DNA from: Pseudoruegeria sp. SK021
GTDB taxonomy: Bacteria; Pseudomonadota; Alphaproteobacteria; Rhodobacterales; Rhodobacteraceae
Direction: 5' to 3'
Length of the DNA: 64,000 nucleotides
NCBI RefSeq assembly: GCF_002119405.1
Contig: NZ_MTBG01000002.1
Coordinates: forward strand, 157,209 to 221,208
A model generated the notes under the pieces. It had not been told where the DNA came from. It was given only the letters and a program-made list of their open reading frames with translations, and did not search any database. Both the position numbers and the translations under genes were made by a program. Of this stretch, positions 18,777-27,680 are shown in pieces (position 1 is the stretch's first letter; every line of letters starts with the position of its first letter).

Positions 18777-19835
18777 CTAGCGGATCCGGCGTTCGGTTGC
18801 GGCGTCAAACAGCATGGCACGGGCCGGGTCAAAACTTAACCCAACCGCCGCGCCACGGGCCGATCGGTCATCCCCGCGCTCTTCGACAATCAGCTTTTCG
18901 CCGGTCTCGGCGGTCAGATAGGCATAGGACACCCCGCCCAGCGCCTCGGTCAGCTCCACACTGTGGGACACACCGGCCGGATCGATCACCAAGTGTTCTG
19001 GCCGAACCCCAAGGATCACCTTGGTCCCCGCTGCAGGCAAGGTCATCGACAGCGGGACATCCGCCTGAAGCCCGGGCACCGTGACATAGCCATCCCCCAC
19101 CGTTCCTTGCAGAAAGTTCATCGCCGGAGAGCCAATAAACCCGGCCACAAACCGGCTGTCGGGATCGCGATAGAGGTCAAGCGGCGCGCCAACTTGTTCA
19201 ATATGGCCTGCGCGCAGCACCACGATCTTATCGGCCAGCGTCATCGCTTCGACCTGATCATGGGTCACATAAATCATCGTCGCGCCAATTTCTTTGTGCA
19301 GCCGCGCGATTTCCACCCGCATCTCAACCCGCAACTCGGCGTCGAGATTGGACAACGGTTCGTCGAACAGAAACACTTCCGGGCCGCGCACAATGGCCCG
19401 GCCAATCGCCACACGCTGCCGTTGCCCGCCCGACAGCGCCGCAGGTTTCCGTTTCAGATAATCATCAAGCTTCAGAATGCGCGACGCCTCTGAAACCTTC
19501 GCTTCAATCTCGGTCTTGGGATGGCCGTTCATCTTCAGGCCGAACCCCATATTCTCTTTCACCGTCATATGCGGGTAAAGCGCATAGGTCTGAAACACCA
19601 TCGCCACGCCGCGTTCGGCAGGGTCCATCCGGGTGACTTCGCGATCCCCGATTCGGATCGCGCCGCCGGTGGTTTCCTCCAGCCCGGCGACCATGCGCAA
19701 CAGCGTCGACTTTCCGCAGCCCGACGGTCCGACGAAGACACAGAATTCCCCGTCGTCAATTTCAAGATCGACCCCATGGATCACTTCGACATCGCCGTAT
19801 TTCTTGATCACGTTGCTCAGTGTGACGCCTGACAT
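18777..19835 (-). CDS. Sugar ABC transporter ATPase (UgpC/MsmX type)
   Basis: A 352-residue ATPase that powers carbohydrate import with two permeases. Walker A is GPSGCGKST, the ABC signature [14 protein letters not shown] and Walker [13 protein letters not shown]. The C-terminal third is the MOP/TOBE regulatory domain typical of MalK relatives. GGAGGGG before the ATG at 19835 decides the start. It is divergent from the solute-binding protein gene, across a spacer with two palindromes, and very likely serves that importer. Confidence 0.93.
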   Translation of the reverse strand: MSGVTLSNVIKKYGDVEVIHGVDLEIDDGEFCVFVGPSGCGKSTLLRMVAGLEETTGGAIRIGDREVTRMDPAERGVAMVFQTYALYPHMTVKENMGFGLKMNGHPKTEIEAKVSEASRILKLDDYLKRKPAALSGGQRQRVAIGRAIVRGPEVFLFDEPLSNLDAELRVEMRVEIARLHKEIGATMIYVTHDQVEAMTLADKIVVLRAGHIEQVGAPLDLYRDPDSRFVAGFIGSPAMNFLQGTVGDGYVTVPGLQADVPLSMTLPAAGTKVILGVRPEHLVIDPAGVSHSVELTEALGGVSYAYLTAETGEKLIVEERGDDRSARGAAVGLSFDPARAMLFDAATERRIR

Positions 19836-19993
19836 GTCTTTCCCCTCCACAAGGTCTGATCGCGCGCGCTTTGGGTCCTCGCGGCCTCTCTGCGGTGGCG
19901 GTCATCTGGTGACCACATGGGCAGCCGCGCCCCTCAGCTGTCACCCGGGACTCCCCGAGGAAACTGTTGACATGCATAGGCGAGTCGTGTTCA

Positions 19994-20032
19994 GTTTTCA
20001 ATATGTAAAACTAGGTTTCATTATGTGAAACC
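19994..20032. promoter_or_regulatory. Tandem palindromic operator-like sites before the sugar ABC operon
   Basis: Two related palindromes follow each other 20 bases apart: GTTTTCAATATGTAAAAC at 19994-20011 and GGTTTCATTATGTGAAACC at 20014-20032, the second with perfect 7-base arms. They lie between the divergent ATPase and binding-protein genes, about 30-70 bases before the latter. The spacing and shared core suggest a repressor bound to one DNA face twice. No regulator gene is in this cluster. Confidence 0.7.
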
Positions 20033-20061
20033 AATTTTACGAACCACTTAGGGAGGAAACC

Positions 20062-21333
20062 ATGCGGTTCAAACTCAAAGCGTCGCTGGCGGCGCTTGCA
20101 ACAACGGCAATCGTAACGACCGGGGCCCATGCGGCAAGCCACAGTGAAGCGCTGAGCGGCGATTTCGTGATCTTTTCTGACATGTCCAATCCGGCCCCCC
20201 GCGCTGTGATCGAAGGCCTTGCCGCCCAATTCGGCGAAATGCACCCCGACCTGAACATTGAAGTCACGATCATCGACCGCGATGCCTATAAAACTCAGAT
20301 CCGCAACTTCCTGACCGCAAATGCGCCGGATGTGGCCAATTGGTACGCGGCAAACCGGATGCTTCCTTATGTGAAAGCGGGCCTGTTCGAAGATGTGTCC
20401 GACCTCTGGGAAGAGCCGCAGTTCGCCGATCAACTGGCCTCGACCAAAGGCGCGCTGACCATCGACGACAAGCAATGGGGCGTGCCCTACACCTACTACC
20501 AGTGGGGCGTGTATTATCGCAAAGACCTGTACGAGCAGTACGGCCTGACGGAACCCACCACCTGGGAAGAGGAAAAGGCCAACTGCCAGGTTCTGCTCGA
20601 CAATGGCATCAAGTGCTACACGCTGGGATCCAAGAACTTTTGGACCACTGGCGGCTGGTTCGACTATCTGAACCTGCGCACCAACGGCTATGATTTCCAC
20701 GCGCAACTGACCGCAGGCGAAATCCCGTGGACTGACGACCGCGTCAAAGCCACCTTCGCCAACTGGCGTGAGCTTTTGGACATGGGCGCGTTCATCGACA
20801 ACCACACCGCCTATAGCTGGCAAGAATCGCTGCCGTTCATGGTGCAAGGTCAGGCTGCGGCCATCTTGATGGGCAACTTCGCCGTGGCACCGCTGCGCGA
20901 TGGTGGTCTGGATGACAGCAAGCTCGATTTCTACCAGTTTGTCGAAATCACCCCCGGCATCGAACTGGCCGAGGACGCGCCGACCGACACGTTCCACATC
21001 CCGTCACAAGCCAAGAACAAGGACGCGGCACGCGCCTTCCTGAAATTCGTCACCTCGCCCGAAGTACAGACGGCGATCAATGCCGGTGACGCTTTGGGGC
21101 AACTTCCCGTCAATTCGGCGGCGGGCGTCGATGATGACAAGTTCCTGATCGAAGGCTTCGAGATGCTGTCGGAAAACAGCCCCGGTGGCGTGGCGCAGTT
21201 CTTTGATCGCGATGCAGATGCCCAGATCGCCCAGATCGGCATGGAAGGCTTTCAGGAATTTATGGTGAAGCCTGACAATCTGGACAAGATCCTCGACCGG
21301 ATCGAAAAAGTGCGCCAACGCGTCAACAAATAA
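20062..21333 (+). CDS. Extracellular solute-binding protein of a sugar ABC importer
   Basis: A 423-residue periplasmic lipid-free binding protein of the MalE/family-1 class. A signal peptide covers about residues 1-23 (RFKLKASLAALATTAIV, cleavage after AHA). The segment PDVANWYAANRM and the tryptophan-rich YTYYQWGVYYRKDLYEQYGL area fit a carbohydrate-binding cleft. GGGAGGAAACC precedes the ATG. Gene context with GH36 and GH42 enzymes suggests a galactoside ligand. Confidence 0.92.
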   Translation: MRFKLKASLAALATTAIVTTGAHAASHSEALSGDFVIFSDMSNPAPRAVIEGLAAQFGEMHPDLNIEVTIIDRDAYKTQIRNFLTANAPDVANWYAANRMLPYVKAGLFEDVSDLWEEPQFADQLASTKGALTIDDKQWGVPYTYYQWGVYYRKDLYEQYGLTEPTTWEEEKANCQVLLDNGIKCYTLGSKNFWTTGGWFDYLNLRTNGYDFHAQLTAGEIPWTDDRVKATFANWRELLDMGAFIDNHTAYSWQESLPFMVQGQAAAILMGNFAVAPLRDGGLDDSKLDFYQFVEITPGIELAEDAPTDTFHIPSQAKNKDAARAFLKFVTSPEVQTAINAGDALGQLPVNSAAGVDDDKFLIEGFEMLSENSPGGVAQFFDRDADAQIAQIGMEGFQEFMVKPDNLDKILDRIEKVRQRVNK

Positions 21334-21345
21334 CCGCCACACGGT

Positions 21346-21422
21346 CGGGGCATCCGTGCCCCGCCCGTCCTTGCGGGATGCCAACGCTCGGCCTGCGCCC
21401 TTCCTAAGGCGACGCAGGCCGA
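21346..21422 (+). promoter_or_regulatory. Intercistronic stem-loops after the binding-protein gene
   Basis: CGGGGCA (21346-21352) pairs with TGCCCCG (21357-21363), and TCGGCCTGCG (21388-21397) pairs perfectly with CGCAGGCCGA (21413-21422). Such hairpins often stabilise the mRNA of the binding protein and reduce read-through to the permeases, giving excess binding protein. No T run follows. Confidence 0.6.
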
Positions 21423-21465
21423 CCCGCATCCGCCCCCGCTCATCCGCGACTGAATGAGGTTTGCG

Positions 21466-22395
21466 ATGCCATCGACCGCCCTTCCCCATACTGACCATGC
21501 GCCGCCACCCCGGTCGTGGTACAAGCGCAACGAAATCCGGGTCACGCCGTGGCTGTTCCTTGCCCCCGGCATTCTGTTTTTTATGGTCTATGTGATCATC
21601 CCGATCTTTCAGAGCTTCAGTATCTCGCTCTACGAATGGGACGGGCTGAGCGACGCGTATTTCATCGGCCTCGAAAACTATCGCGAGTTGTGGGACGACG
21701 ATGCTTTCTACACCTCTTTGCGCAACAACCTGCTGTGGCTGGTCCTCTATCTGCTGGCGATCCCGGCGGGGCTGCTGATTGCCCTGTTCCTGAATCAGAC
21801 CGTCACCGGCATCCGGCTGTACAAGTCCCTGTTCTTCTTTCCCTTCGTGATCAGTCAGATCGTTGTCGGTCTGGTCTTTTCGTGGTTCTACGATCCGTCC
21901 TTCGGGCTGTTGAACGTGATCCTCGGCTATGTCGGCTTGGGGCCGATCAATGTCTTGGGCGACGAGAATTTCGTGAATTACGGCATCATCGCCGCCGGTC
22001 TTTGGCCGCAGACCGCCTATTGCATGATCCTGTATCTGACCGGTCTGAACGCCGTTGATCCCGAACAAGTCGAAGCCGCCCGTCTGGACGGCGCCAAGGG
22101 GTGGAAAATGCTGTGGTACGTGATCGTGCCACAACTGAAGCCCGCGACCTTCATTGCCTTCGTCGTAACCATCATTGGGGCGCTGCGGTCGTTCGATCTA
22201 ATTTCAATCATGACCAATGGCGGCCCGTTCGGCGAAAGCCGGGTGCTGAGCTTTTACATGTTCGAGGTGGCGCTATCGGAATATGGCTTCCGCATGGGGT
22301 ATGGCGCGGCCATCGCCGTGATGCTGTTCCTGATCATGCTGCTGTTCATCTCGTACTTCCTGTACGCGATGTACAAAGACGAGAAGGGCCACTGA
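21466..22395 (+). CDS. Sugar ABC transporter permease (MalF type)
   Basis: A 309-residue inner-membrane subunit with six hydrophobic segments, starting at about residue 30 (WLFLAPGILFFMVYVIIPIF). The EAA loop for ATPase contact is EAARLDGAKGWKMLWYVIVP. I favour the ATG at 21466; another ATG four codons upstream has a weaker ribosome site. The next permease begins one base after its stop. Confidence 0.9.
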   Translation: MPSTALPHTDHAPPPRSWYKRNEIRVTPWLFLAPGILFFMVYVIIPIFQSFSISLYEWDGLSDAYFIGLENYRELWDDDAFYTSLRNNLLWLVLYLLAIPAGLLIALFLNQTVTGIRLYKSLFFFPFVISQIVVGLVFSWFYDPSFGLLNVILGYVGLGPINVLGDENFVNYGIIAAGLWPQTAYCMILYLTGLNAVDPEQVEAARLDGAKGWKMLWYVIVPQLKPATFIAFVVTIIGALRSFDLISIMTNGGPFGESRVLSFYMFEVALSEYGFRMGYGAAIAVMLFLIMLLFISYFLYAMYKDEKGH

Positions 22396-22396
22396 G

Positions 22397-23245
22397 ATGT
22401 TCCCAACCCCGATCGCAAAGACCTCACGCAGCTGGCAGATCACCTATCAGTCCATCCTGCCACTGGCGCTGATCCTCTGGCTGTTGCCGCTGATCGCCGT
22501 GATGCTGTTCTCCATCAAACCCGAAGGTGACTTTGTCGGCGGCAACTACTGGTCCGTGCCCAGCCGGTTCGCCGGGTTCGAGAATTACGGCCGGGTGTTC
22601 TTTGACAGCGACATGCCACGCTATCTGCTAAACTCGCTGTTGATCACCATTCCAACCGCCATCGGCGCCGTGGCCCTGTCCTGCATGACCGGCTTCGCCC
22701 TTGGCATCTACCGGTTCAAGCTGAACCTTCTGGTGTTCTTTCTGTTCGTGGCCGGCAACTTCGTGCCCTTTCAGATCCTAATGGTGCCAGTGCGCAACCT
22801 GACCTTGGAGATGGGCCTCTACAACACCAAGACCGGGCTGGTGCTGTTCCATATCGCGTTTCAGACCGGGTTCTGCACCTTGTTCATGCGCAATTTCATC
22901 CGCCAGCTGCCGTTCCCCCTGATCGAAGCCGCCCGGGTCGAAGGCATCGCGGAATGGCGCATTTTCTGGTACATCGTCCTGCCTCTGATGAAGCCTGCCA
23001 TCGCAGCGCTAAGCGTGCTGGTCTTCACCTTTATCTGGAATGACTATTTCTGGGCGGTCGTGTTGACCCAAGGGGTCGAAAGCCAACCTGTCACCGCCGG
23101 GATCACCTCGTTCAACGCCCAGTACCGCGCGGCCTACCATCTGATGAGCGCCGGTTCCATCGTCGCGGCCCTGCCGCCGGTGGCCATGTTCTTCCTGATG
23201 CAAAAGCACTTCATCGCCGGATTGACCCTCGGAGCTGTCAAGTGA
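22397..23245 (+). CDS. Sugar ABC transporter permease (MalG type)
   Basis: A 282-residue inner-membrane subunit, partner of the preceding permease. Six transmembrane segments are visible, with the EAA loop IEAARVEGIAEWRIFWYIVL in the last third. The C-terminus (QKHFIAGLTLGAVK) is the conserved end of the MalG family. Its stop overlaps the GTG of the alpha-galactosidase gene, which ties import to hydrolysis. Confidence 0.92.
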   Translation: MFPTPIAKTSRSWQITYQSILPLALILWLLPLIAVMLFSIKPEGDFVGGNYWSVPSRFAGFENYGRVFFDSDMPRYLLNSLLITIPTAIGAVALSCMTGFALGIYRFKLNLLVFFLFVAGNFVPFQILMVPVRNLTLEMGLYNTKTGLVLFHIAFQTGFCTLFMRNFIRQLPFPLIEAARVEGIAEWRIFWYIVLPLMKPAIAALSVLVFTFIWNDYFWAVVLTQGVESQPVTAGITSFNAQYRAAYHLMSAGSIVAALPPVAMFFLMQKHFIAGLTLGAVK

Positions 23246-25347
23246 CCAAGCCAAACCTGCAGCCAGACCTCGCGGTCTGGCGCCTCGACGATGCCCGGCA
23301 AACACTGGCGCTGGCGGCGCGGGCTGGCCGGTTGCCCTGCGTGATCTATTGGGGGCCACCGCTGCCCCAATCCGACGATCTGCGGGCGCTGGCCCATGCC
23401 CAACATCTGGACGTGACCGGCGGTATGCTGGACGACACGCCGGACCTGTCGCTGTGTCCCGAGGTTAGCAGCGGCTTCCCCGGCCAGCCGGGTCTGCGGC
23501 TGCGCGATGCGGCCGGTCAACCGCTGCGGTCACGCTTCGCCATCTGTGATGCCGCCGCCAGTGCGACGCACATCACGATCACGGCCAACGACCCGGACCT
23601 CGGCCTGACCTATCTGGCCGAAGTCACCCTTGACCCCGACACCCACGTCCTGCGCCTGCAATCGACCCTGACCGCCGAACGACCCGTCCATGTCAGCTGG
23701 CTGGCGGCGCCGGTCCTGCCCGCTTCACAATACGCCAGCGAGATGATCGACTTCGCCGGGCGCTGGTGCGGCGAATTTCGCCCCGTCACCACGCCGTGGT
23801 CAGCCGGCATCCGCAGCCGCGACAACCGCACCGGGCGCACCGGGCATGAACATTTCCCCGGCCTGATCGTGCCCGACACCGGCACCACCAATACCGCAGG
23901 CGCCGCCGCCGCCTTCCACTATGGCTGGTCCGGCGGCCACGCCATGATCGCCGAAGAACTGCCCGACGGACGCCGCCAGCTTCAGTTCGGCCACGCCACC
24001 GACACTTATCCCGGCCCGGCCACCCTGTTCCAAAGCGCGCCGCTTTATGCCGTGCGCTCAGACACTGGCTTGAACGGCTGCGCCACAGCCTTCCAGCGCC
24101 ACCTCCGGGATCGGATCCTGGCCACCGACCCGGCGCAGCCCCGCCCGGTGCATTACAACTGCTGGGAGGCGGTCTATTTCGACCATGACCTATCCACCCT
24201 GACAGACATCGCGACCCGCGCCCATGCCCTTGGGGCCGAACGTTTTGTGCTGGATGACGGCTGGTTCGGCCTGCGCGATGACGACACCACCTCGCTTGGG
24301 GACTGGGCCATAGACGCGCGCAAATATCCCGATGGCCTGACCCCGCTAATTGCCCATGTGCACAGTTTGGGCATGAACTTCGGCCTGTGGTTCGAGCCGG
24401 AAATGATCAATGCCGACAGTGATCTGGCCCGGGCGCATCCCGACTGGGTGCTTGGCCCCGCCGATCAGCTGCGCGGACGGCAACAACTGGTGCTGAACAT
24501 GGCCTTACCGCAGGTCCGGGCCTATCTGTTCGACCGCATCTCGGCGATCCTTGGGGACAACGCCATCGACTATGTGAAATGGGATCACAACCGGGTCCTG
24601 CCTTTTCCCGACGCGACCCAGACCTATGGCACCTACGCACTTTTGGACGCCCTGCGCGCCGCCCACCCCACAGTTGAGCTGGAAACCTGCGCCTCGGGCG
24701 GCGGCCGGATCGATTTCGGCATTCTGGAACGGACCCAGCGGGTTTGGCTGTCCGACAGCAACGATGCGCTGGAACGGCTGCGGATCCAGCATGACGCGGC
24801 GCTGTTCCTACCGGCCAGCGTCACCGGCTCCCATGTCGGCCCGCGCCATTGCCACACCTCGGGGCGGGTGCTGTCTATGTCCCTGCGGGCATGGGTCGCC
24901 GCCCAGCGCCAGATGGGGTTCGAAATGGATCCGCGCGAATTGACCGAAGACGAGGCCGCGACCCTGTTACAGGTCACCACATGGTGGAAAGCAAACCGCC
25001 ACTGGCGGATGCAGGCCGATATCCTGCGCCTCGACAGCGCCGATCCGGCCATCTTGGCCGAACAGCAGCTCGCCCGGGATGGTGCCCGGTTCGTGGTGTT
25101 CGCCGGACACAGCGCCACTTCGGACCAGATCGCACCGCGCCCCTTGCGTCTGACCGGACTGGACCCCACAGCCCGCTACCGGGTCACGTTGGTCAACCGC
25201 GCCGATCTGGTCGGATTGTCACGCGGCCAGACCGCCCTGAAGGACGGCCCGCTTGAGGCCTCGGGCCAATGGCTGATGCAGGCCGGATTGCTGCTGCCTT
25301 GGTCTTTCCCCGGCACAATTTGGGTCTTAGACGGAGAGCGTCTGTGA
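23242..25347 (+). CDS. Alpha-galactosidase, GH36
   Basis: A 701-residue enzyme expected to remove terminal alpha-galactose from oligosaccharides such as melibiose or raffinose. The N-terminal beta-sandwich is followed by a TIM barrel with FVLDDGWFGLRDDD. The nucleophile is Asp448 in YVKWDHNR and the likely acid/base Asp505 in VWLSDSND. There is no signal peptide, so it acts in the cytoplasm on imported sugar. The GTG start at 23242 overlaps the permease stop (GTGA). The length fits the bacterial GH36 subgroup. Confidence 0.93.
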   Translation: MTKPNLQPDLAVWRLDDARQTLALAARAGRLPCVIYWGPPLPQSDDLRALAHAQHLDVTGGMLDDTPDLSLCPEVSSGFPGQPGLRLRDAAGQPLRSRFAICDAAASATHITITANDPDLGLTYLAEVTLDPDTHVLRLQSTLTAERPVHVSWLAAPVLPASQYASEMIDFAGRWCGEFRPVTTPWSAGIRSRDNRTGRTGHEHFPGLIVPDTGTTNTAGAAAAFHYGWSGGHAMIAEELPDGRRQLQFGHATDTYPGPATLFQSAPLYAVRSDTGLNGCATAFQRHLRDRILATDPAQPRPVHYNCWEAVYFDHDLSTLTDIATRAHALGAERFVLDDGWFGLRDDDTTSLGDWAIDARKYPDGLTPLIAHVHSLGMNFGLWFEPEMINADSDLARAHPDWVLGPADQLRGRQQLVLNMALPQVRAYLFDRISAILGDNAIDYVKWDHNRVLPFPDATQTYGTYALLDALRAAHPTVELETCASGGGRIDFGILERTQRVWLSDSNDALERLRIQHDAALFLPASVTGSHVGPRHCHTSGRVLSMSLRAWVAAQRQMGFEMDPRELTEDEAATLLQVTTWWKANRHWRMQADILRLDSADPAILAEQQLARDGARFVVFAGHSATSDQIAPRPLRLTGLDPTARYRVTLVNRADLVGLSRGQTALKDGPLEASGQWLMQAGLLLPWSFPGTIWVLDGERL

Positions 25348-25387
25348 CCCGTCCCATTTTACCACCGCAAACTCGAAAGCTTGACCC

Positions 25388-26158
25388 ATGGAACTGACCC
25401 CTACCTACCCTGACCTCAACGGCGCGTCAGTGTTCATCACTGGCGGCGGCTCTGGCATCGGTGCCGCCTTGACCGAAGGGTTTTTGCGGCAAGGGGCCAA
25501 GGTCGCCTTTGTTCAGCGCTCGGACGCCACTGCGTTTTGCGACCAGATGGAAACCGCGACCGGATGCCGTCCGCTCTACCTGCCCTGTGACATCACCGAC
25601 ATCCCCGCCCTGAAAGCCGCCATTGCCTCCGCAGCCGACGCGCATGGCCCGATCGGCGTGCTGGTCAACAATGCCGCCAATGACAAACGCCACAGCACTG
25701 CCGAGGTCACCGAGGAATTCTGGGATTGGTCCCAAGCCATCAACTTCAAGGCGTATTTCTTTGCCGCGCAAGCCGTCATCCCGGGGATGCAGGCGCAGGG
25801 CGGCGGGTCGATCATCAATTTCTCGTCGATCAGCTATATGATGGGCAATGAAGGCTACCCGGCCTACACCTCGGCCAATTCCGGGATCAACGGCTTGACC
25901 CGATCGCTGGCCCGCGAATTTGGCCCCGACCGGATCCGCGTGAACGCGCTGGCCCCGGGTTGGGTCTTGACCCAAAAACAGCACGATTTCTGGGTGACCG
26001 AAGAAGGTCTAGCCGCCCACGTGGCGCGGCAATGCCTGAAAGACACGCTGGAGCCAGACGATATCGTGGGTGGCGTGCTGTTTCTGGCCTCGAAGACGTC
26101 AAAAATGATGACCGGACAAGCTTTGGTGATCGATGGCGGCGTGGTGGTGACCGGATAA
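25388..26158 (+). CDS. SDR-family oxidoreductase with missing catalytic lysine
   Basis: A 256-residue short-chain dehydrogenase whose relatives oxidise sugars such as galactose or arabinose to lactones. The NAD-binding TGGGSGIG (18-25), the VNNAAN motif and the active serine (Ser147) are present. The active tyrosine is Tyr160, but the YxxxK lysine is Asn164 (Y-T-S-A-N, codon AAT). In well-studied SDRs this lysine lowers the tyrosine pKa and is essential, so activity is doubtful. It lies between GH36 and dgoK, where a galactose dehydrogenase would fit; its stop overlaps the dgoK start. Confidence 0.88.
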   Translation: MELTPTYPDLNGASVFITGGGSGIGAALTEGFLRQGAKVAFVQRSDATAFCDQMETATGCRPLYLPCDITDIPALKAAIASAADAHGPIGVLVNNAANDKRHSTAEVTEEFWDWSQAINFKAYFFAAQAVIPGMQAQGGGSIINFSSISYMMGNEGYPAYTSANSGINGLTRSLAREFGPDRIRVNALAPGWVLTQKQHDFWVTEEGLAAHVARQCLKDTLEPDDIVGGVLFLASKTSKMMTGQALVIDGGVVVTG

Positions 26159-27075
26159 TGAACCGCCCTGACCACCACCCCGACTGGATCGCCGTTGACT
26201 GGGGCACCACCCACCTGCGGGCTTTTGCTATGGATGCAACCGGCGCCGTGCTGGCCGAGGCCAGTTCGGACAAGGGCATGGGCAGTCTGGACCGGGCCGG
26301 GTTTGAACCTGCCCTGTCCGACCTGATTACCCCTTGGTTGACGGATGCGCCCATGCCGATCATCGCCTGCGGCATGGTCGGATCGCGGCAAGGCTGGGTG
26401 GAAGCGCCCTATGCGTCCACCCCTTGCCCGCCGCTCAGCCCCGACATGGTCCACCCTGAGGTCACGGATGCCCGCCTGCAAGTCAGCATCATCCCCGGCA
26501 TCCTGCAAGCCGCCCCAGCCGACGTCATGCGCGGCGAGGAAACCCAGATCGCAGGCTATCTGGCCCTCAACCCCGGCTACACCGGTGTGATCTGCCTGCC
26601 CGGCACCCACACCAAATGGGTCGAGATCATCGCAGGTCGGATCACCCGCTTTCAGACGGTGATGACCGGCGATATGTTTGCCGCCCTGTCGCAGCATACC
26701 GTGCTGCGCCACACGGTGCAGTCCAAAGGCTGGGACGAGCCAGCCTTCCTGCACGCCTTGTCCCAGACCCTGTCCCAGCCCGAATCCCTGCCCGCCCGCC
26801 TGTTCGGTCTGCGCGCGGATCACCTGCTGAACGGCCTGACGCCGGATGCCGCTGTCTCGCGCCTGTCAGGATATCTGATCGGCTGCGAACTGGCCGCCAC
26901 CCGGGAATACTGGCTGGGCCAGAATGTCGCCCTGATCGGCGATGGCCGCCTCACCGCGCTTTACGCCGCCGCCCTTGCCAACCAAGGTGCCCCGGCAGAA
27001 ATCGCCGACGGCAACACCACCGTGATCGCCGGCCTGACCGCCGCCTACCAATCCTTGAAAGGATCGCCCCAATGA
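26158..27075 (+). CDS. dgoK: 2-dehydro-3-deoxygalactonokinase
   Basis: A 305-residue sugar-acid kinase of the De Ley-Doudoroff pathway that phosphorylates 2-keto-3-deoxygalactonate. The phosphate-binding [13 protein letters not shown] opens the protein, [16 protein letters not shown] is the family signature, and [10 protein letters not shown] forms the second phosphate loop. The ATG shares its first base with the stop of the SDR gene, and the stop overlaps dgoA (ATGA). Confidence 0.94.
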   Translation: MNRPDHHPDWIAVDWGTTHLRAFAMDATGAVLAEASSDKGMGSLDRAGFEPALSDLITPWLTDAPMPIIACGMVGSRQGWVEAPYASTPCPPLSPDMVHPEVTDARLQVSIIPGILQAAPADVMRGEETQIAGYLALNPGYTGVICLPGTHTKWVEIIAGRITRFQTVMTGDMFAALSQHTVLRHTVQSKGWDEPAFLHALSQTLSQPESLPARLFGLRADHLLNGLTPDAAVSRLSGYLIGCELAATREYWLGQNVALIGDGRLTALYAAALANQGAPAEIADGNTTVIAGLTAAYQSLKGSPQ

Positions 27076-27680
27076 GCCGCCCCCTAATCGCCATCCTTCG
27101 CGGCATCACCCCGCCAGAAGCCCTCGACGTTGCCGCCGCTCTGATCGACGCCGGAATCACCCGGATCGAGGTGCCGATGAATTCGCCCCGGCCATTGGAC
27201 AGCATCGAGGCGATGGTCAAAGCCCATGGGGACACCGCGCTGATTGGCGCTGGCACGGTTTTGACCACAGAACAGGTGGCGCAGGTCTATCGCACCGGGG
27301 CCCGCCTGATCGTCTCGCCCAACTTCGACGCGGACGTGGTTCGGACCGCCAAGGCGCTGGATATGCAAAGCTTTCCGGGCGTGCTGACCCCCAGTGAATG
27401 CTTCGGCGCCCTGAAAGCCGGGGCTGACGGTCTGAAAGTGTTCCCAGCATTTCAGATGGGCATCGACGGTCTGAAAGCCCTGCGCGCGGTGCTGCCCCAG
27501 ACCACCCATGTGGCGATGGTGGGCGGGGTCGGCCCCAGCAACTTCGCCGATTGGGTCGCCGCCGGTGCGAACGGCTTTGGCCTTGGCTCATCGCTCTATA
27601 AACCCGGCGACAGCGTCGACACCGTCGCCACCCGGGCACGCGAAGCCGTCGCGGCCTTCGACGCCGCCATCAACGCGTGA
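27072..27680 (+). CDS. dgoA: 2-dehydro-3-deoxy-6-phosphogalactonate aldolase
   Basis: A 202-residue class I aldolase that splits KDPGal into pyruvate and glyceraldehyde 3-phosphate. The catalytic glutamate is in RIEVPMNSP and the Schiff-base lysine in [11 protein letters not shown]. Start and stop both overlap neighbours by four bases, so dgoK, dgoA and the GH42 gene form one tight unit. It may also act on the gluconate isomer, as some family members do. Confidence 0.94.
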   Translation: MSRPLIAILRGITPPEALDVAAALIDAGITRIEVPMNSPRPLDSIEAMVKAHGDTALIGAGTVLTTEQVAQVYRTGARLIVSPNFDADVVRTAKALDMQSFPGVLTPSECFGALKAGADGLKVFPAFQMGIDGLKALRAVLPQTTHVAMVGGVGPSNFADWVAAGANGFGLGSSLYKPGDSVDTVATRAREAVAAFDAAINA

